Positions 10,309 to 23,300 of a stretch of 28,215 nucleotides of DNA are shown here, piece after piece. Origin of the DNA: Didymodactylos carnosus (Eukaryota; Rotifera; Eurotatoria; Philodinida; Philodinidae); assembly GCA_905250885.1 (NCBI GenBank), contig CAJNOQ010001827.1:1-28215 (forward strand), written 5' to 3'. Under the pieces are notes generated by a model. That model was not told where the DNA came from, did no database searches, and saw nothing but the letters and a program-made list of their open reading frames with translations. Within the stretch, counting starts at the first letter, position 1. Each line of letters begins with the position of its first letter. The translations under genes were made by a program, and so were the position numbers.

Positions 10309-13300
10309 ATGATAAACAGATTGCAACGTGGGCGAACTACGCCATTAAACTCTACAAGTGGAGGAGCAACCGCAACAGCATCTCCATCAACTTCACTTCA
10401 TCTCTCTGCTCAAGAATCTGATCAAGCTTTCCTTGGTGAGTCACTATTTGATATTTCTCTTGTTTGTTTTGAAAAGATTTTTAACTGAATTGTAGAACGT
10501 TTGCGAGTGAAAGAAATAATATCGGATGCAATTCTTAACGTAGCAAGATGTAAACCTGATGATCCAATTGATTTTTTGTACAATTAGTAAGTCACTGACA
10601 CCCCCACTTCTGCATCATGATAAGGGAATTGTCCGTACCGTATGGTGATTTGGACTTTGCCAACCAACTTTACATACAAATTTGTTTATTCGAGTGTAAA
10701 GAAATGAGACATTATCGTCATTGTCCGATGGTCAGATAAGGAGATAGAAGAAATTTATATAAGAAAAGTTTTCGGTACACTATTGAAAAAAAGCTTTGTT
10801 CAACTATCGAAAGTTTTCTTATATAAATTTCCTCTATTTCCTTGACTGACCATCGAATAATGATGATAATGTCTCATTTCTTTACACTCTAATAAACAAA
10901 TTTGTATGTAAAGTTGGTTGGCAAAGTCCAAATCACCATACGGTACGCACAATTCCCTTATCATGAGACATAACAAAATTTAGTTTTGATGCTCAATGTC
11001 AAACCAAACCATTCGATCGCGTCCTCACTCGTCTGAGATTGGCTGATCCCAAACATTCCTCGTTCGAATTATTATTGACAGAACTCTATCAGAGTCTTAC
11101 AAATGGTAATTTCTAATTAGACTATTAGTTACTATATATATTGGTATTCTAGTTGTTTTTTTCTTTCTATAAGTTACGACAGATGTTGTTCTCAACGGTG
11201 ATTTATACAACAAATTAATCGGAAATTTAGCCAAGTATGTATGTGTTACTGTTAATCGTTAGCGATCAGTGTGATTACTTGAATATTGTTTTTATTTTAG
11301 CACAATAACAATTAACGAACATCGTTTATCATTATTAGCCAATATTCATTTAAGACCGAATGATCCAGTTAGTTTAAACGTGTTTAGTCACGGAATACGT
11401 GCTATACTTCTTTACAAAGGTTGGTACTTCGAAGGTCAATAGTTGATACTCCGCCCTCCGCAACGTTTCAGGAGTGGCCATTGTTCTAATCTGGTTTACC
11501 CCTCCAATATCTCTCATTATTATAGTGGTTGATTTTATTTAATATCTTAAAGAGTCGTGCGTCACATTGATAAAAAGAAGCTTATATGAGCGGTTTGTGT
11601 TGCTATTGTACCATTTCTGTAAAAAAATGAACTTTCGTGTGAACTTTGTTTGACTCTTTCAGTAAATTCTGACAGCCCAAACAATGACAAAAAACTAATT
11701 TCCACGACTGCCACTTCCATTTCTGTCAACAAATGAGTCTTTGCTACGAAAAGCATAACAATCCCCAAGCCCCTCACGATAAAGACGACATAAAATGACC
11801 TTTAAATCTTTGTTCTAATGCATTAACCGGTAGATCTCAATGAGACGTCTATAATGATGTATAATTCAATACATTTTATTGCCAATTAAAGTTCCTCTTA
11901 TATACAAACTTGTGAGATAATGTGTCATTCAGTATTCTTCAGCTCTAAAATGCCAATTACTACATAAAAAAATTATCAAACATGCATGACTATAATTTTC
12001 TCGTCGAGTTCTATCGAATAGTATACGATAATCCTAAAGTCAGTGTGTTTCTCATGGAAATATAACGAGTTTAACCTCCTGAGACATTTTTATAGTAAAA
12101 CTTATTTTTCTCAGGAACAACACAATATTTTGAGTCTAAAATGTTGACATACGTTCTACATCACCGGAGAAAAAATGATAAAAAAATCTCTGAGAAATGT
12201 TGGGTATTAGCAGAAATGTCAGAAAAACAAAATCGAAGATCGCGCGAGATATTTAGTGCGTAAAGCCTGTTTCAGAAAAAAAATTATCACTTTTTACAGT
12301 AAGAAGAGCATTGTTGTAGTTAATGTACGTAAGGCAAATACCTGTGCAAGTACTTGGGTTAAGTAATGAGGACGGTACTTGTGGACTTGTTAAAGTAAAT
12401 TACTTATCAAGTACTTGAGAAAGTACTTGACAAGTAAAATGTAAGTACTTTGCTGACGCAATGCAAGTAAATTTACTTGAAAAAGTTTAATCAAGTACTT
12501 ATTCCATTTTTTTTTATTTTGTATTTTACACATATGCTGGAGCTATACCCTACTTTTGTAGAGAAAATGCATGCACGGTTCTAAGTTTGTTCAAATGAGT
12601 AGAAATATATAAGTTTATTTTATCAGTGTATAACGATTGATATTATGGTGTTTATATATAAGTGATCAATGCAAAAGAAAAGGATGATTGACTTGTCTCA
12701 GTACTTGGCTGAAACAAGTCAAGTTCTTCCTCAAGTACTTGCCAAATGCTTAACTTGTCACGTACTTCCCAAGTAACCAAGTACATCCACTAGAGTAATC
12801 TTTTACTTTTTTTTATCAAAATGATTCTCAATCTGTAGGCTATCTTTTGGCTATTTTCGATACAGGTTACATTTAGTTTTAGCTGAGAGCTGCGACATTC
12901 AATCTCACGGGACAGAAAACGATCAAAGTATTTGTAATAACATTATTTTGATTTATTTTCATAAAAAAATTGAACTAAAAAGTTAATTCATTTATAGATT
13001 TCGAGAAACTTAGTCTTCTGCTTCAAATTATTTATAAGACAAAGATTTAGAATTCATTCTATCTTAATTAAAAAAATTCATGTTTCATCTACGCATTCGA
13101 CAATAGAATTGTTATATCCCAGCGACAGAAGCAGCTAAAGAGCTGTTCTTTATAGCGCTAGTGAGCAAAGGTTGGACAAATAAAATTAAAAAAAAATTTA
13201 AGATCCATTCAGTAGAAAAAAAGTTATTGCATTTTTAGTTCTCGGATATCAACGGTACAATAGCAGCGCACACCACTCATATTGAGCATCACAGTAAATC

Positions 13301-16300
13301 TATGAATAAAATAGTAGGTAGGCAAAAAACAGTATGTGTAAATTGTTCTATGATCAGATATAGATAATTCACATTAATGACGATATTACGGACGGTTTGT
13401 CTGTTTAGAAGTTGCTGCTGATCGTGAGCCTTGATGATATCGATGAGGTATAGCATCCGACGCTGGTTTAGTTGTTGTCACTCGTTTTGCTGTCGGTGTT
13501 GGAAGTATCGCTGCGCTATGAGCAATTTCTTCTTCTAATGATTCTAATTGTTTGGCACTTTTCATACTTTTATATAATTTCCAATCATCTGGTTCTTCAT
13601 TTTCAACTATATCCAAATCAAAGTCAGCATCTGTTCGTCTTGTACTCTTGTGCATTAGATATTGTCTTGCATGTTCACTTAATTTTGGTTTCAATGCTAC
13701 CATCAGATAATCTAAAATGTCTGATCCCCCAGCTGATGACAGTTCTTTTGCCAAATCAATGGCTGTCATGCCTTCCCAGTTGTTAAGTAAAGGATTTGAA
13801 CCGTATTCAATTAATGTTTTAACAATGTCTAAATGATTGAACATTGTTGCTGCATGAAGACACTAAAACGAAGATGATAATAGAATTAATAGACAAAATA
13901 AGCACAAAAACCTTACAGATTCTCCATTTTTTAAGAGGTTTATATTTGATTTATATATTAAAAGTTTTTTAACGATAGAACCATAACCTTTTTGACACGC
14001 TTTAAACAACGGTGTTGCTCCATCTTCACGCGATTGATCGATTGTTGTCAAAAATTTTTCATCATTACCCCGTTTTTCTAACAAGTAGTCGATTATGTCT
14101 TCATGACCATGTTGAACGGCACAGAAGAAAGCTGTTACACCATCTAGTCGTTGCGCAACGACATCAATTTCTTTATTTGATTCGATTAGAATTTGTACAA
14201 CTTTCAAATGTCCATTTTGGCATGCTAACATTAGAGCTGTTGTCTGATCATTCATTTTTGCACTGACATTTGCATTATGATCCACAAGTAATTTAACAAC
14301 ATCATCATAGCCTTTCTCACTTGCAACGTGTAACGAGGTAGCACCATCAAATGTTGACATATCAACGACACTTTTATTTTTTAACAATAATTCAACGATG
14401 CGTGTGTGCCTCTGGGACGAAGCGAAATAAAGAGCGGTTGATCCAGTCAAACGACGGGCATTTACATCACTACCATTTTCAATCAAAAATCTACTGCAAT
14501 CATAATGACCGCGAGCACAGGCTAATAATAGAGCCGTTGAATTTTCTTTATCCCGACAATCTATCGGCAAACGAGCTTTTGTTAAAAGTTCTTTTAATGT
14601 ACTCAAGTTACCGCTCAATGCAGCCACATGAAATTTTTGATTCAATGCTCGATCGGGTGACGTTGTGGATGATGTCGTATAATGAGAGGGTGATTTTGAA
14701 CGAGATATTGAACGATTGTTGGCGGGAGTAGTTAACAATGATGTATTTGGAAGTAACGAATTTGTTGTTGTGTCAGCCGGAAGATTTTGGCTGTTTGATG
14801 ATTTTGGGTCCGTATTATTATCAATTGCATCTTTGTCACCATCGCCCTCGCCGTCTTCATCTTGTTCGATAAGGGTATTAGAATTGTCGAGTTGATCAGC
14901 CATATTTTGTAAACGCATGTAATTAGTTGATCTAAACATATAAAGATATTTCAATCAGTAAAGTGCTTAAAAGCTACTTCTTTTAAAAGAGATGAAAAAG
15001 TGGTAAATAAAATTTCATCAGATTCTCATTGAATAACTTTTCTTTAACCAACTTTTCTTTGCGCACTATCTCGAATAAAATAGTTCAGAGCAGTTAATAT
15101 TCATTCTATTCTCCAGAAAAAAAACAGCATATTTTACAAAAAACTAAAAATAGTTAAATATCATTACCAGAAACGAATAAAGGTTTCGTAACTTTTATCC
15201 AAAAACGTCTAAAAAGATTAGTAAACGGTTTCTCGAGTCTATCAAACGTCTTATCGATTTAAGGTGAGTGTAGATTAAGAATTCTTTTTTAAAAGTGTCA
15301 TTTTCATTGAAACAGTCACGAAATCTCACAGTTCAAATAACTACGAGACTTATCAATCAGTAACCTTCCTGAGAAATCAACTCAAATCATACTGTGAGCG
15401 TAACTATATATTTTTCATTCAATAAACCGTTTTGGTTTCCAAATAGATAACTTTGATTTCAGAGTGGTAATAAGAATTATTTTCTTATTTTTTTCAAAAC
15501 CTTCTCTCTGGCATTTAAGATATTTTTTTTCCCACATAAATCTAAAGATTTAGTATCAGTTATAAACTCTTATAAGATTTCTAAAACGGCTACTAAATCT
15601 AAAACGGTTTAGCAGCAACTGGACATAACTATTTCGATTTTTTAAAATACGCTTGTTTTTAGAGAGTCCTGAGCATGTATGACTTTTTACATCATGATCA
15701 AACATTACCACACTTTTTTATTGATCGATTGTTGTTGATAAATTAATGCTGTGCAATTGCAATAAATTAACAATAAGTAAAAAGAGGAGTGGTTTTAATT
15801 CTTGAAATGCTGTTCGAGAGCTCTGTTACACACACAGCTTTTTCTTGTTGGTAACAAGAAATAATATCAGAGACAACAAGAAAAAGAGGGAAAACAACAA
15901 AAAAAAAAATCATGTCTGTATATGTATTTGTGTATAAGAGAACAAGAATAGTCGTGTAGAATACAGCGAAATAGATAAAAGACATGATACACACTTAACG
16001 GTAACCTACTAAATGTGTTTGTGAGTATGTGTGTTTCGGAAATTCTTTTTCTAGTTAACGGTAGCGATGCGTTTATGCTTTTAGTTTCTTCTTCTATTTG
16101 GGAAAAAAAGCAGAAGAAATAGCATAAGTTAGGTTTTTCTTTGTCTTTTCTATAACAGAAATATTTATTCAAACACGACGCTATTGGGATGATTTTTTTT
16201 TTGTCGTTCATCCTAAGATAGAAAGAGAAAGATGTTACATATTGTATTTTGTACAATTTTTCTGTTATGCTTTATATATTTACATAATATCATACTCAAT

Positions 16301-17096
16301 GGTGATGATACAAGTTGATTTCAATAATATACTAGTTACCATTAGAAAGAAATTAAATTGTTTATGACGAAACGTCAAATGTTACTCAGGGGGTGTGTGA
16401 GACTGTCAACAAATGGAGCGTTCAATTATTTAAAACTTTGATTAGACGTTCTAAATCATTAACAATTGAATCTCTAATGTTACAACATTAGAATTTTTTA
16501 AATATTTGTAGATAATCACTCTAAATATAACATCAATATCTATCGAATACATACTGTTGAATGATACTTCTAATATAGAAACTCCTTTTATCATGATGTT
16601 TTCTTCGCTATAGGATCAGAATACAAACTGTTCACTGCTATTTTACAAAAACTTCTATTCTATTTTGTTCATTTAGTATAGCTATTCCTTATATAAAAAA
16701 AAAACATGTCTTCTATTTGTAGAATACGAAAAAATTGTTCAAACATTTTATAATCAATTAGCGCTCTATTCCGATAATAATGTTGATCATACACTATGTG
16801 AACTATTGATTCAAACATTGAATGAATCATTGAAAACGAATAATGATGCATACAGGTGATAAAGAATTCTTATCATTTTCATTATCTCACATTGTACACT
16901 GTAGAATTCTTATCATTTTCTTTTTTTCAGTCTTCATGAATCTGTATTAAAATTGAGTCCATTCAATTTAAATCAATTATTAGAACGATCTTATTCTCGA
17001 TCGACAAATTCAAAAAATCTAACAAAAATATCTTATGATGAATTTCTAAAATTAGCATTTACAACATATCTAAATTCAATGAAAAAGATTACTTAA
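10309..17096 (+). CDS. TPGS1: Tubulin polyglutamylase complex subunit 1 (TPGS1), 7 coding exons
   Basis: Coding exons are 10309-10435, 10496-10586, 10984-11105, 11174-11234, 11301-11419, 16723-16855 and 16931-17096, all GT-AG, giving 819 nt and 272 residues (human about 290). TPGS1 is a non-catalytic subunit of the TTLL1 polyglutamylase complex, which adds glutamate side chains to axonemal, centriolar and neuronal microtubules. Family features in order are a low-complexity Ser/Thr/Ala N-terminus (1-40), a helix ending in the DPIDFLYNYF block (about 65-74, the RIIa-like docking region), then LTRLRLADPKHSSF, a YNKLIGNLA helix, the RPNDPVSLNVFSHGIRA block, and a C-terminal SYDEFLKLAFTTYLNSMKK helix. 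The start is the first ATG after a 5'UTR acceptor at 10300. Intron 2 holds a foldback element. Intron 5 is 5303 nt and contains an antisense gene. Confidence 0.85.
10615..10966. mobile_element. Near-perfect foldback / MITE-like element in TPGS1 intron 2
   Basis: About 165 nt at 10615-10785 is the reverse complement of about 10800-10966 with only around a dozen differences, and the two arms are separated by a very short loop. The ends read TCATGATAAGGG and CCCTTATCATGA. Because the end sequence is itself palindromic, the target duplication cannot be fixed: TA, CATG and TCATGA are all possible. There is no open frame, so it would be non-autonomous. It inflates an intron to 397 nt; without it the intron would be about 45 nt, normal for this locus. 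The RNA would fold into a long hairpin. Confidence 0.8.
11420..13385. other. Left part of the large TPGS1 intron 5, non-coding with repeats
   Basis: No exon with recognisable homology was found here on either strand. It contains the CAAGTACTT-rich segment at 12347-12786 and long AT-rich stretches. The right end approaches the stop codon of the antisense ankyrin gene, and any 3'UTR of that gene would lie just left of 13386. Confidence 0.45.
12347..12786. repeat. CAAGTACTT-motif repeat cluster
   Basis: The palindromic-core nonamer CAAGTACTT occurs at 12347, 12408, 12492 and 12732. Many one-base variants occur nearby, for example at 12372-12381, 12420-12429, 12443-12451, 12700-12708 and 12760-12768. 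The copies lie in two groups (12340-12500 and 12690-12790) separated by about 190 nt of ordinary AT-rich sequence, and the right group partly pairs with the left as an inverted repeat. This could be a degenerate foldback transposon. No coding capacity was seen. Confidence 0.55.
13386..14918 (-). CDS. Ankyrin-repeat protein, ANKRD29-like, nested antisense in TPGS1 intron 5
   Basis: Coding exons on the minus strand are 14918-13917 and 13862-13386, with a 54-nt GT-AG intron, giving 492 residues. About eight ankyrin repeats run from roughly residue 96 to 377, with typical TALLLACARGHYD, GATSLHVASEKGYDDVV and TALMLACQNGHLKVV units. The closing LLKNGES-CLHAA block and repeat order resemble vertebrate ANKRD29 (about 301 aa), but this protein adds an acidic, Ser/Thr-rich N-terminus and a charged C-terminal tail of about 115 residues. 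A protein-binding scaffold role is inferred from the fold only. The open frame extends to an ATG at 14954, but an acceptor-like TTTATATGTTTAG ends at 14932, so a start at 14918 (or 14903, MADQ) is more likely, with a 5'UTR intron upstream. Confidence 0.8.
14955..16722. other. Right part of TPGS1 intron 5: antisense gene upstream region, otherwise non-coding
   Basis: This stretch should hold the promoter and 5'UTR of the nested ankyrin gene. The open frames on the minus strand at 15767-16256 are rich in Phe, Tyr, Cys and Lys from T-rich DNA and resemble no family, so I do not call them genes. No RNA gene was recognised. Confidence 0.4.
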
Positions 17097-17192
17097 AATG
17101 AAAGATGTTTTTTCGTGACAAATCTAGTCAATTTGTGCAAATTTAAGTTTTTTTGTTGGTTGTTTTTAAATTTGTTATTGTATATCTTCTAT

Positions 17193-17198
17193 AATAAA
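17193..17198 (+). terminator. Poly(A) signal AATAAA of TPGS1
   Basis: AATAAA lies 97 nt after the TPGS1 stop and about 120 nt before the CFAP74 start codon. The two transcription units are therefore almost touching. Confidence 0.5.
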
Positions 17199-17317
17199 AA
17201 TATCTTATAGATTTCGAATTGACTCGAACAGGATATTATTAAATGTAAAATAGAGAATGAAGATTGAATTTTATGTTTTTATCTTTCAAAATGATAACTT
17301 TTTGAAGATATACTAAA

Positions 17318-20300
17318 ATGTCGATATACGATGACGACGTTCTCGAAGGTGAATTAGAATATGCTGGCGATGAAGATATGAATGCCACAGAAATTATACA
17401 AATGTTATATGAAAAAGAAATGGCGGATAATGATGATATTGAAACAGATGATGATGATGATTATGATGATATAAATAAAAATAGTAATACAATTTCAAAA
17501 AATATTGGAAAAAAGCAGTCAATACAGGAGACAATTGTTCATATTCAAAATGTAGGAAGAACAAAAAGTCGTGGTTCATATGGTGATGAAAATAATTTAA
17601 TTGATTACGTTATTGATGAAGAAAAAGAAATTGGGGGTGCTAAAGATAATTCGGATGATAAATCAAGTACATTTTCAAGGTGAGGCTATAATTTTTTATA
17701 AATTATTATTAAGAAAATAAAAGATGTATATGTTTTTAGCGTAATGAATGATGATAATAATGATGATGATGATGAATTAGAAGATCAAACTGACAAACAT
17801 ACAAATGAAAAAATACTGGCCAAAGTTGAAGCTCAAATGATTCGTGCCAGAGCATTTTTAAATCGACTTGATAAAACGTTGAGAGAAAAAGACAGTATTG
17901 TTAAACAAGCTCGGTAAAAATCAGATTGTCAAGTATCGATTATGTAAAAAATAATTATTTTATCTAAATTGCAGAGAATCAGTTTATATAAGCAAAGAAA
18001 AATTAACCAAATTGGAAAAAGAGAAGGATAAGTTGGAACGAAATATTGAAACAGCACAAGAAAAGCAAAACATGTAAGTTAAAAAGTTCAACTAGATTGT
18101 ACTCTACATAAATTTTCCCATTTTTTTCACAAAAGAGATGGCATTACTTGAATTGAATATCGATAAATTTTATTCTAGCACAATAACAAATCGTTTATGC
18201 AGTGAACATCAACGTTTATTAGACGAAATTGAAATTGAACACGATGTTTTGAAACAATTTCAGAAGAAATTAGATGAAGCTGAGTATGTGTTTATGGACT
18301 TTTTTTTTGTTTTATAAATAATCAAATGACTCTTATTATTCTTCACTAATAATAATTTGTAGATATACTCGTACAAAAGCGTTACTTGAACGATCGAAAT
18401 ATGCATACGAAGAAACGGAATTAAAAGTAAAAGAAGACAAATTATTGAAACAAAAGAGAGAAATAGCTAATTTAAGAAAACGAAATGAAGATTGGAAAGT
18501 AACACAAATAAAAAAGAGTCATTTATCAGCATTAAAGTATGAAAAAATTAGTAATAAAACTATTTTTAGTTAAAATAACAACAATGCTTGTATTTCTACT
18601 ATAGGGATGAAAAACGAGCTTTAGAAGAACAAGCAAAAAATCATAAACTCGCCATTGAAGAAACAAAAAGAAGTCAAAAAGTGGCTAATAAATATCTTCA
18701 ACAAACATTTCAAAAGTAAATTTAATTCATTTTAATTAATAATATTAGAAATTTTTATTTAAAATTCTATTTTCTAGAGTTCGAGATGAAAAACGTCTTG
18801 AAGAAGAACGTAGTCGAAATGATATGGAAAGAAAAATTAAAAGTTTATTGAATTTACGTGATGCAATTGAACATAATAAAGTAATAATCTAATGATATTT
18901 AATAGTAAAAGATGATTTATTATATATATTTGTTCAATAGGATACATTAACAGTTCAAACTGCTCAAAAAAGAGCTTTAATTAAAGAACAAGATGAAATA
19001 TTGAAAAAAGAACAAAATGATATTGAAAATCAAGGTCAAAATGCATTATTCTATTTACTACGAAAACAAAAAAATGATCAATTAAAACAAATACAACAGT
19101 AAAAATTAATTTTTGTTTAGAAGAGAATGAATGTCATCATTTAAAATTTTTTTTCGTTTTTCTTTAAGAAAATTTGAAGAACAACAAGAATTAAATAGAT
19201 TAGACATTGTCGATAAACTTTTAAAAGAGCAAAATGAAATTGGACGAAAAAGAAAATTATATCCAGAATATTATGCCGATAAAAAACAGCATATGTCAAA
19301 AGTAATATTCATTCTATAGTAAATATATATAAATAATTTAATTTAATTTTTTTCATTTATGGTCAGATTGTTAGTGCACATCCATCAAAAAATATTCCAT
19401 CATTACAAATATCAAAAATAGAACGACAATCGAGCGAACCAACACTTATTAAACAGACAGTTAGTCAGTTAGTATATATGTTTATATTATATTCATCACT
19501 AAAAAAAATATGTTTACCTTCATATCTAGTCGATTATTGAACCATCATCATCATCTCAATTAGACATTCCCTATTCAATCGATCATATTGAATATGCATC
19601 CTCATTAGCAACATCAGCATTTGAAAACAATGAATTTGACGATGATGGTAATTTGAACAATCATTTCATTCTCTATGCTCTGGTATAAATAAAACTTTAA
19701 CTAATATAGATGATGCTGATTTGGCTAAACCCGAATTTGATGGCTTATGGGATAAAGAGCCTATTAAACCGTCGGATGATCCATTATTTAATCGTTCAAA
19801 ACATTATAAATCAAAAATGGATAAAGATATTCTTCAACGAACGTTAGCAAAACTAAAAGATGGTATTGTACGTGAACAAGTGGTTGGTACAAAAAAATTT
19901 AAAGGCATACCATTCAAATCCGATCCAAAAATTATTCATTTTAAAGTATTAAATACAAAAAATCGTTAATAATCATGTAGAAGTACACTTTTTGTTTTGT
20001 TAAACTAGGATTTTGATGTGGGAAAAACATACCGAACAAAAGTAACATTAACAAATGTAACGTTGACAATAAACACATTAAAATTAGTTGGTTTATCAGA
20101 AAATTTGAAAGATTTCATTATACCAAAGTAAGACTATTTAATTTCATAAAATAACTATCTGATCATAATAAATGTTTTTCATTTCTTACTTAGATTTGAA
20201 GCACCTGGTATGATTTCTGCTGGCATGTCTTGTTACATGACAATAACATTTGAGCCAAAGGTACAATTGATGTTGTTGATACAATATTTATCATAATCAA

Positions 20301-23300
20301 TCTTGATATACGTTTTAGTTAAATGAAGATTTAAATGGTGAAATAAAATTTTTAGCTCAAACTGGTCTATTTACCGTACCAATTCAATGTTCAACTAAAA
20401 AATGTGATGTAAGTAATATAAATATTATATTGCTGTTTTTTTAACTATATATTTTATTTAGCTTTCATTGGATAAAACATCTGTTGATGTTGGCACAACT
20501 GTTGTTGAAGAAAAGTTATATCAAAGTTTAATATTAAAAAATGCTGGTGCTCTTGGAACAAATTATCGTCTTATTAAAACAAATTTGCTACAAATTGAAA
20601 GAGAAAATGCTGATCTAGAAACCAAAGAACAACAACGACAAGCAGATTTTTGTAAACCAGTATCAAGAACAAGTGTAGAAAAGGAACATTCAACGCTCTC
20701 AGGTTTGATATACGATAAAAATTGTTTATTTAGACAAAAATTAGTTCATCTTACGTTTTAGATACAAATAAGCTAATAGAGACAGAATATGTTCAAGTTT
20801 TTCATGTTAAAGTAAGTGACGTTAAACATAGATAGACATGAACTAATTTTTTTTAAATTCAATAGATACCAGAAACTGGTATTATTGCTGCTCATGCAAG
20901 TATTCAAATTGAAATTGAATTTTCATCGCCAGTAGCCGGAAAATTTGAAGAAAATTATACCATTGTTTTTGATGATAAAGATTCACCAGAAGTAGGTTTA
21001 AAAACAAACATTTATCTTTTGATCAAATAATAATTATTTAATTTATCATTTTATTTTTAGTTACGATTTGTTCTTCATGGTCAATCTCTCGATGTTCCTG
21101 TATGGATTGAAAATCCAAATATTGATTTTAAAATTTGTATGTTTGATCGTCTGTATCAAGAGGGTCTAGTATTGCGTAATCGAAGTAATGCAGCTTTACG
21201 TGTCACAATCGATTTACCTAGTCAACTAGAAAAACATATTGAAATAGTTCCAAAAACTGCGTATATTCAAGCAAAATCAAGTTTTTCATTACAAATTAAA
21301 TTGATGGCTCGTCAAACACTGACAAATGATGACACAAACTATTTTGATCAGAGTGTAAATACATTAATTATACCTTTAGAATTAAAAGTTGCTGATCAAG
21401 TAAATGTATTCTCTATTCATTTTTGAATATATTTTATCATTATTATTTTTAAAATTTAGACTCGTACAGTTCCATTTACAATTAGTGCCATATTGACAAC
21501 AAGTAATTTAGAGTTTGATATTGATAATATTGATTTTGGATGTTGTACAATTTATGAAAGTGTTGTGGCAAATATTAAATTAACAAATAAATCATTGTTA
21601 GCTCAACCATTTGGTTTTATCAATTTGCCAGAAGTATTTATCTATTTTGTTCTAACTTTTTTTATTTTGAAAATATTTTCATTAATCATATTTCAATTAT
21701 TTCTAGTATATTCAAGTACAACCGAATGACGGATTTGGAACATTATTACCTGAAGAAACGATAGATTTGAATGTACTTTTCAGTCCATCAGCTACAAAAG
21801 ATTACAAGCATACATTGATATGCAAATCATTAGTAAATCGGTAGGTCTACAAAAATCTTAGAATATACAAAATTGTAGAAAGATCACAATATATTTTTTC
21901 TTCTTCTAGTGAATTTAAAATTAATTGTTCGGGTACCGGTGTATTAACACCATTACGTCTGTCGTGTACAACAATCAGTTTTCCATCTACACCGATCAAT
22001 GATCATTCATTGGCTTCATTCTACGTTGAAAATACACATATGGATAAAAAACATTATCAACATGCTGTGCCACGTATTGGCAATGGTACGATATTCTCGT
22101 TTTAAATAGTGATAAATAGAGATTTATTTATGTTTATTTTAAAAAAATAAAAGGCGAAATTCCTCCGGTTGGACCCACTTCGTTTGAATTTGAAATACCC
22201 GATAATGCACCAATTACAATTTCACCAGCAGTTGGTACCGTCGAACCAGGAAAGGTAAATGACATGTAGTTTCCATCTCTTTTAGTTATATAATCGCATT
22301 TCATTTTCTTTGAATAGCGGCAAAAAATTAGTGTTCGATTTTCACCGAAATTAAATAATAAAGATATTAGTTTAAAATCAGTTGAAATAAAACAAGCTGA
22401 ATTGAAAAAACAACTTGAAGCAAAAGAAAAAGATTCATTGAAAGGAGAGGTATTAATTCTTTTTTTACTAAATAAACGTTAAATTTTGAGTATATCTATA
22501 ATTTCTAGACGAAAAACAAGGGTAAAATTGATGGCAACACAACAAATGCATCTAAACGAAAATCAGAGGTTCAAATAACCGATATTAGTCCCGCTATTGA
22601 AAAGTAATTATAAACTGAAAGTCTTATTTGAAAAATCATATCTCTTCTTTGCTTTTTCTCATAGTTCAAATGACTGGTGTCTAGCAAAATTATCAATGAT
22701 GAAATCATTTAATCCCTCATTAAATTCGTTTTTGATTCCTTGTTACGTTGCATCTGGAATATGTGATAAACCAAATGTTTTAAAATATGAGTAAGTTTTC
22801 GAATTATAATCATATCTATAACAGACACAATATGTCTTTTGAAGTATTGCAAATACATTGTATCTACAAGTCAATTGTCCCGTTGTTTGTCCAGAATTAA
22901 TTTTACTATCTGATTATGGTCAAACTACATTGGATTTTGGTGCCATATCTGTCGGTCAACGAACTACAAAAACAGTATTATTACAAAATGTTTCAGATAA
23001 AACAATTGATGTATGTTAAATAATTTTAAAATTCTTATTTTAAATATTAGCGTTCGTTCCTTTCATTTAGCTACATAGTTCGTATTTAAATACTGAAGGA
23101 CCATTTCGACTGACAAACGCATTACGATCTATAGAACCAAATGGTACACAAGCAATTAAATTTAGTTTTCAACCAAATGCAATAACAGAAGTATATCAAA
23201 TATATAATAATCATTTGATTATTAATAATATTATCTTTTATATTTCTATAGTTTCTTGAAACTATCGAATTAACAACAATGAGTTCAAAATTACATTTAT

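Noticed and set aside
15767..16256. 75- and 129-codon frames on the minus strand
   Set aside because: Phe/Tyr/Cys/Lys-rich translations of T-rich DNA upstream of the ankyrin gene. They have no domain and overlap each other in different frames.
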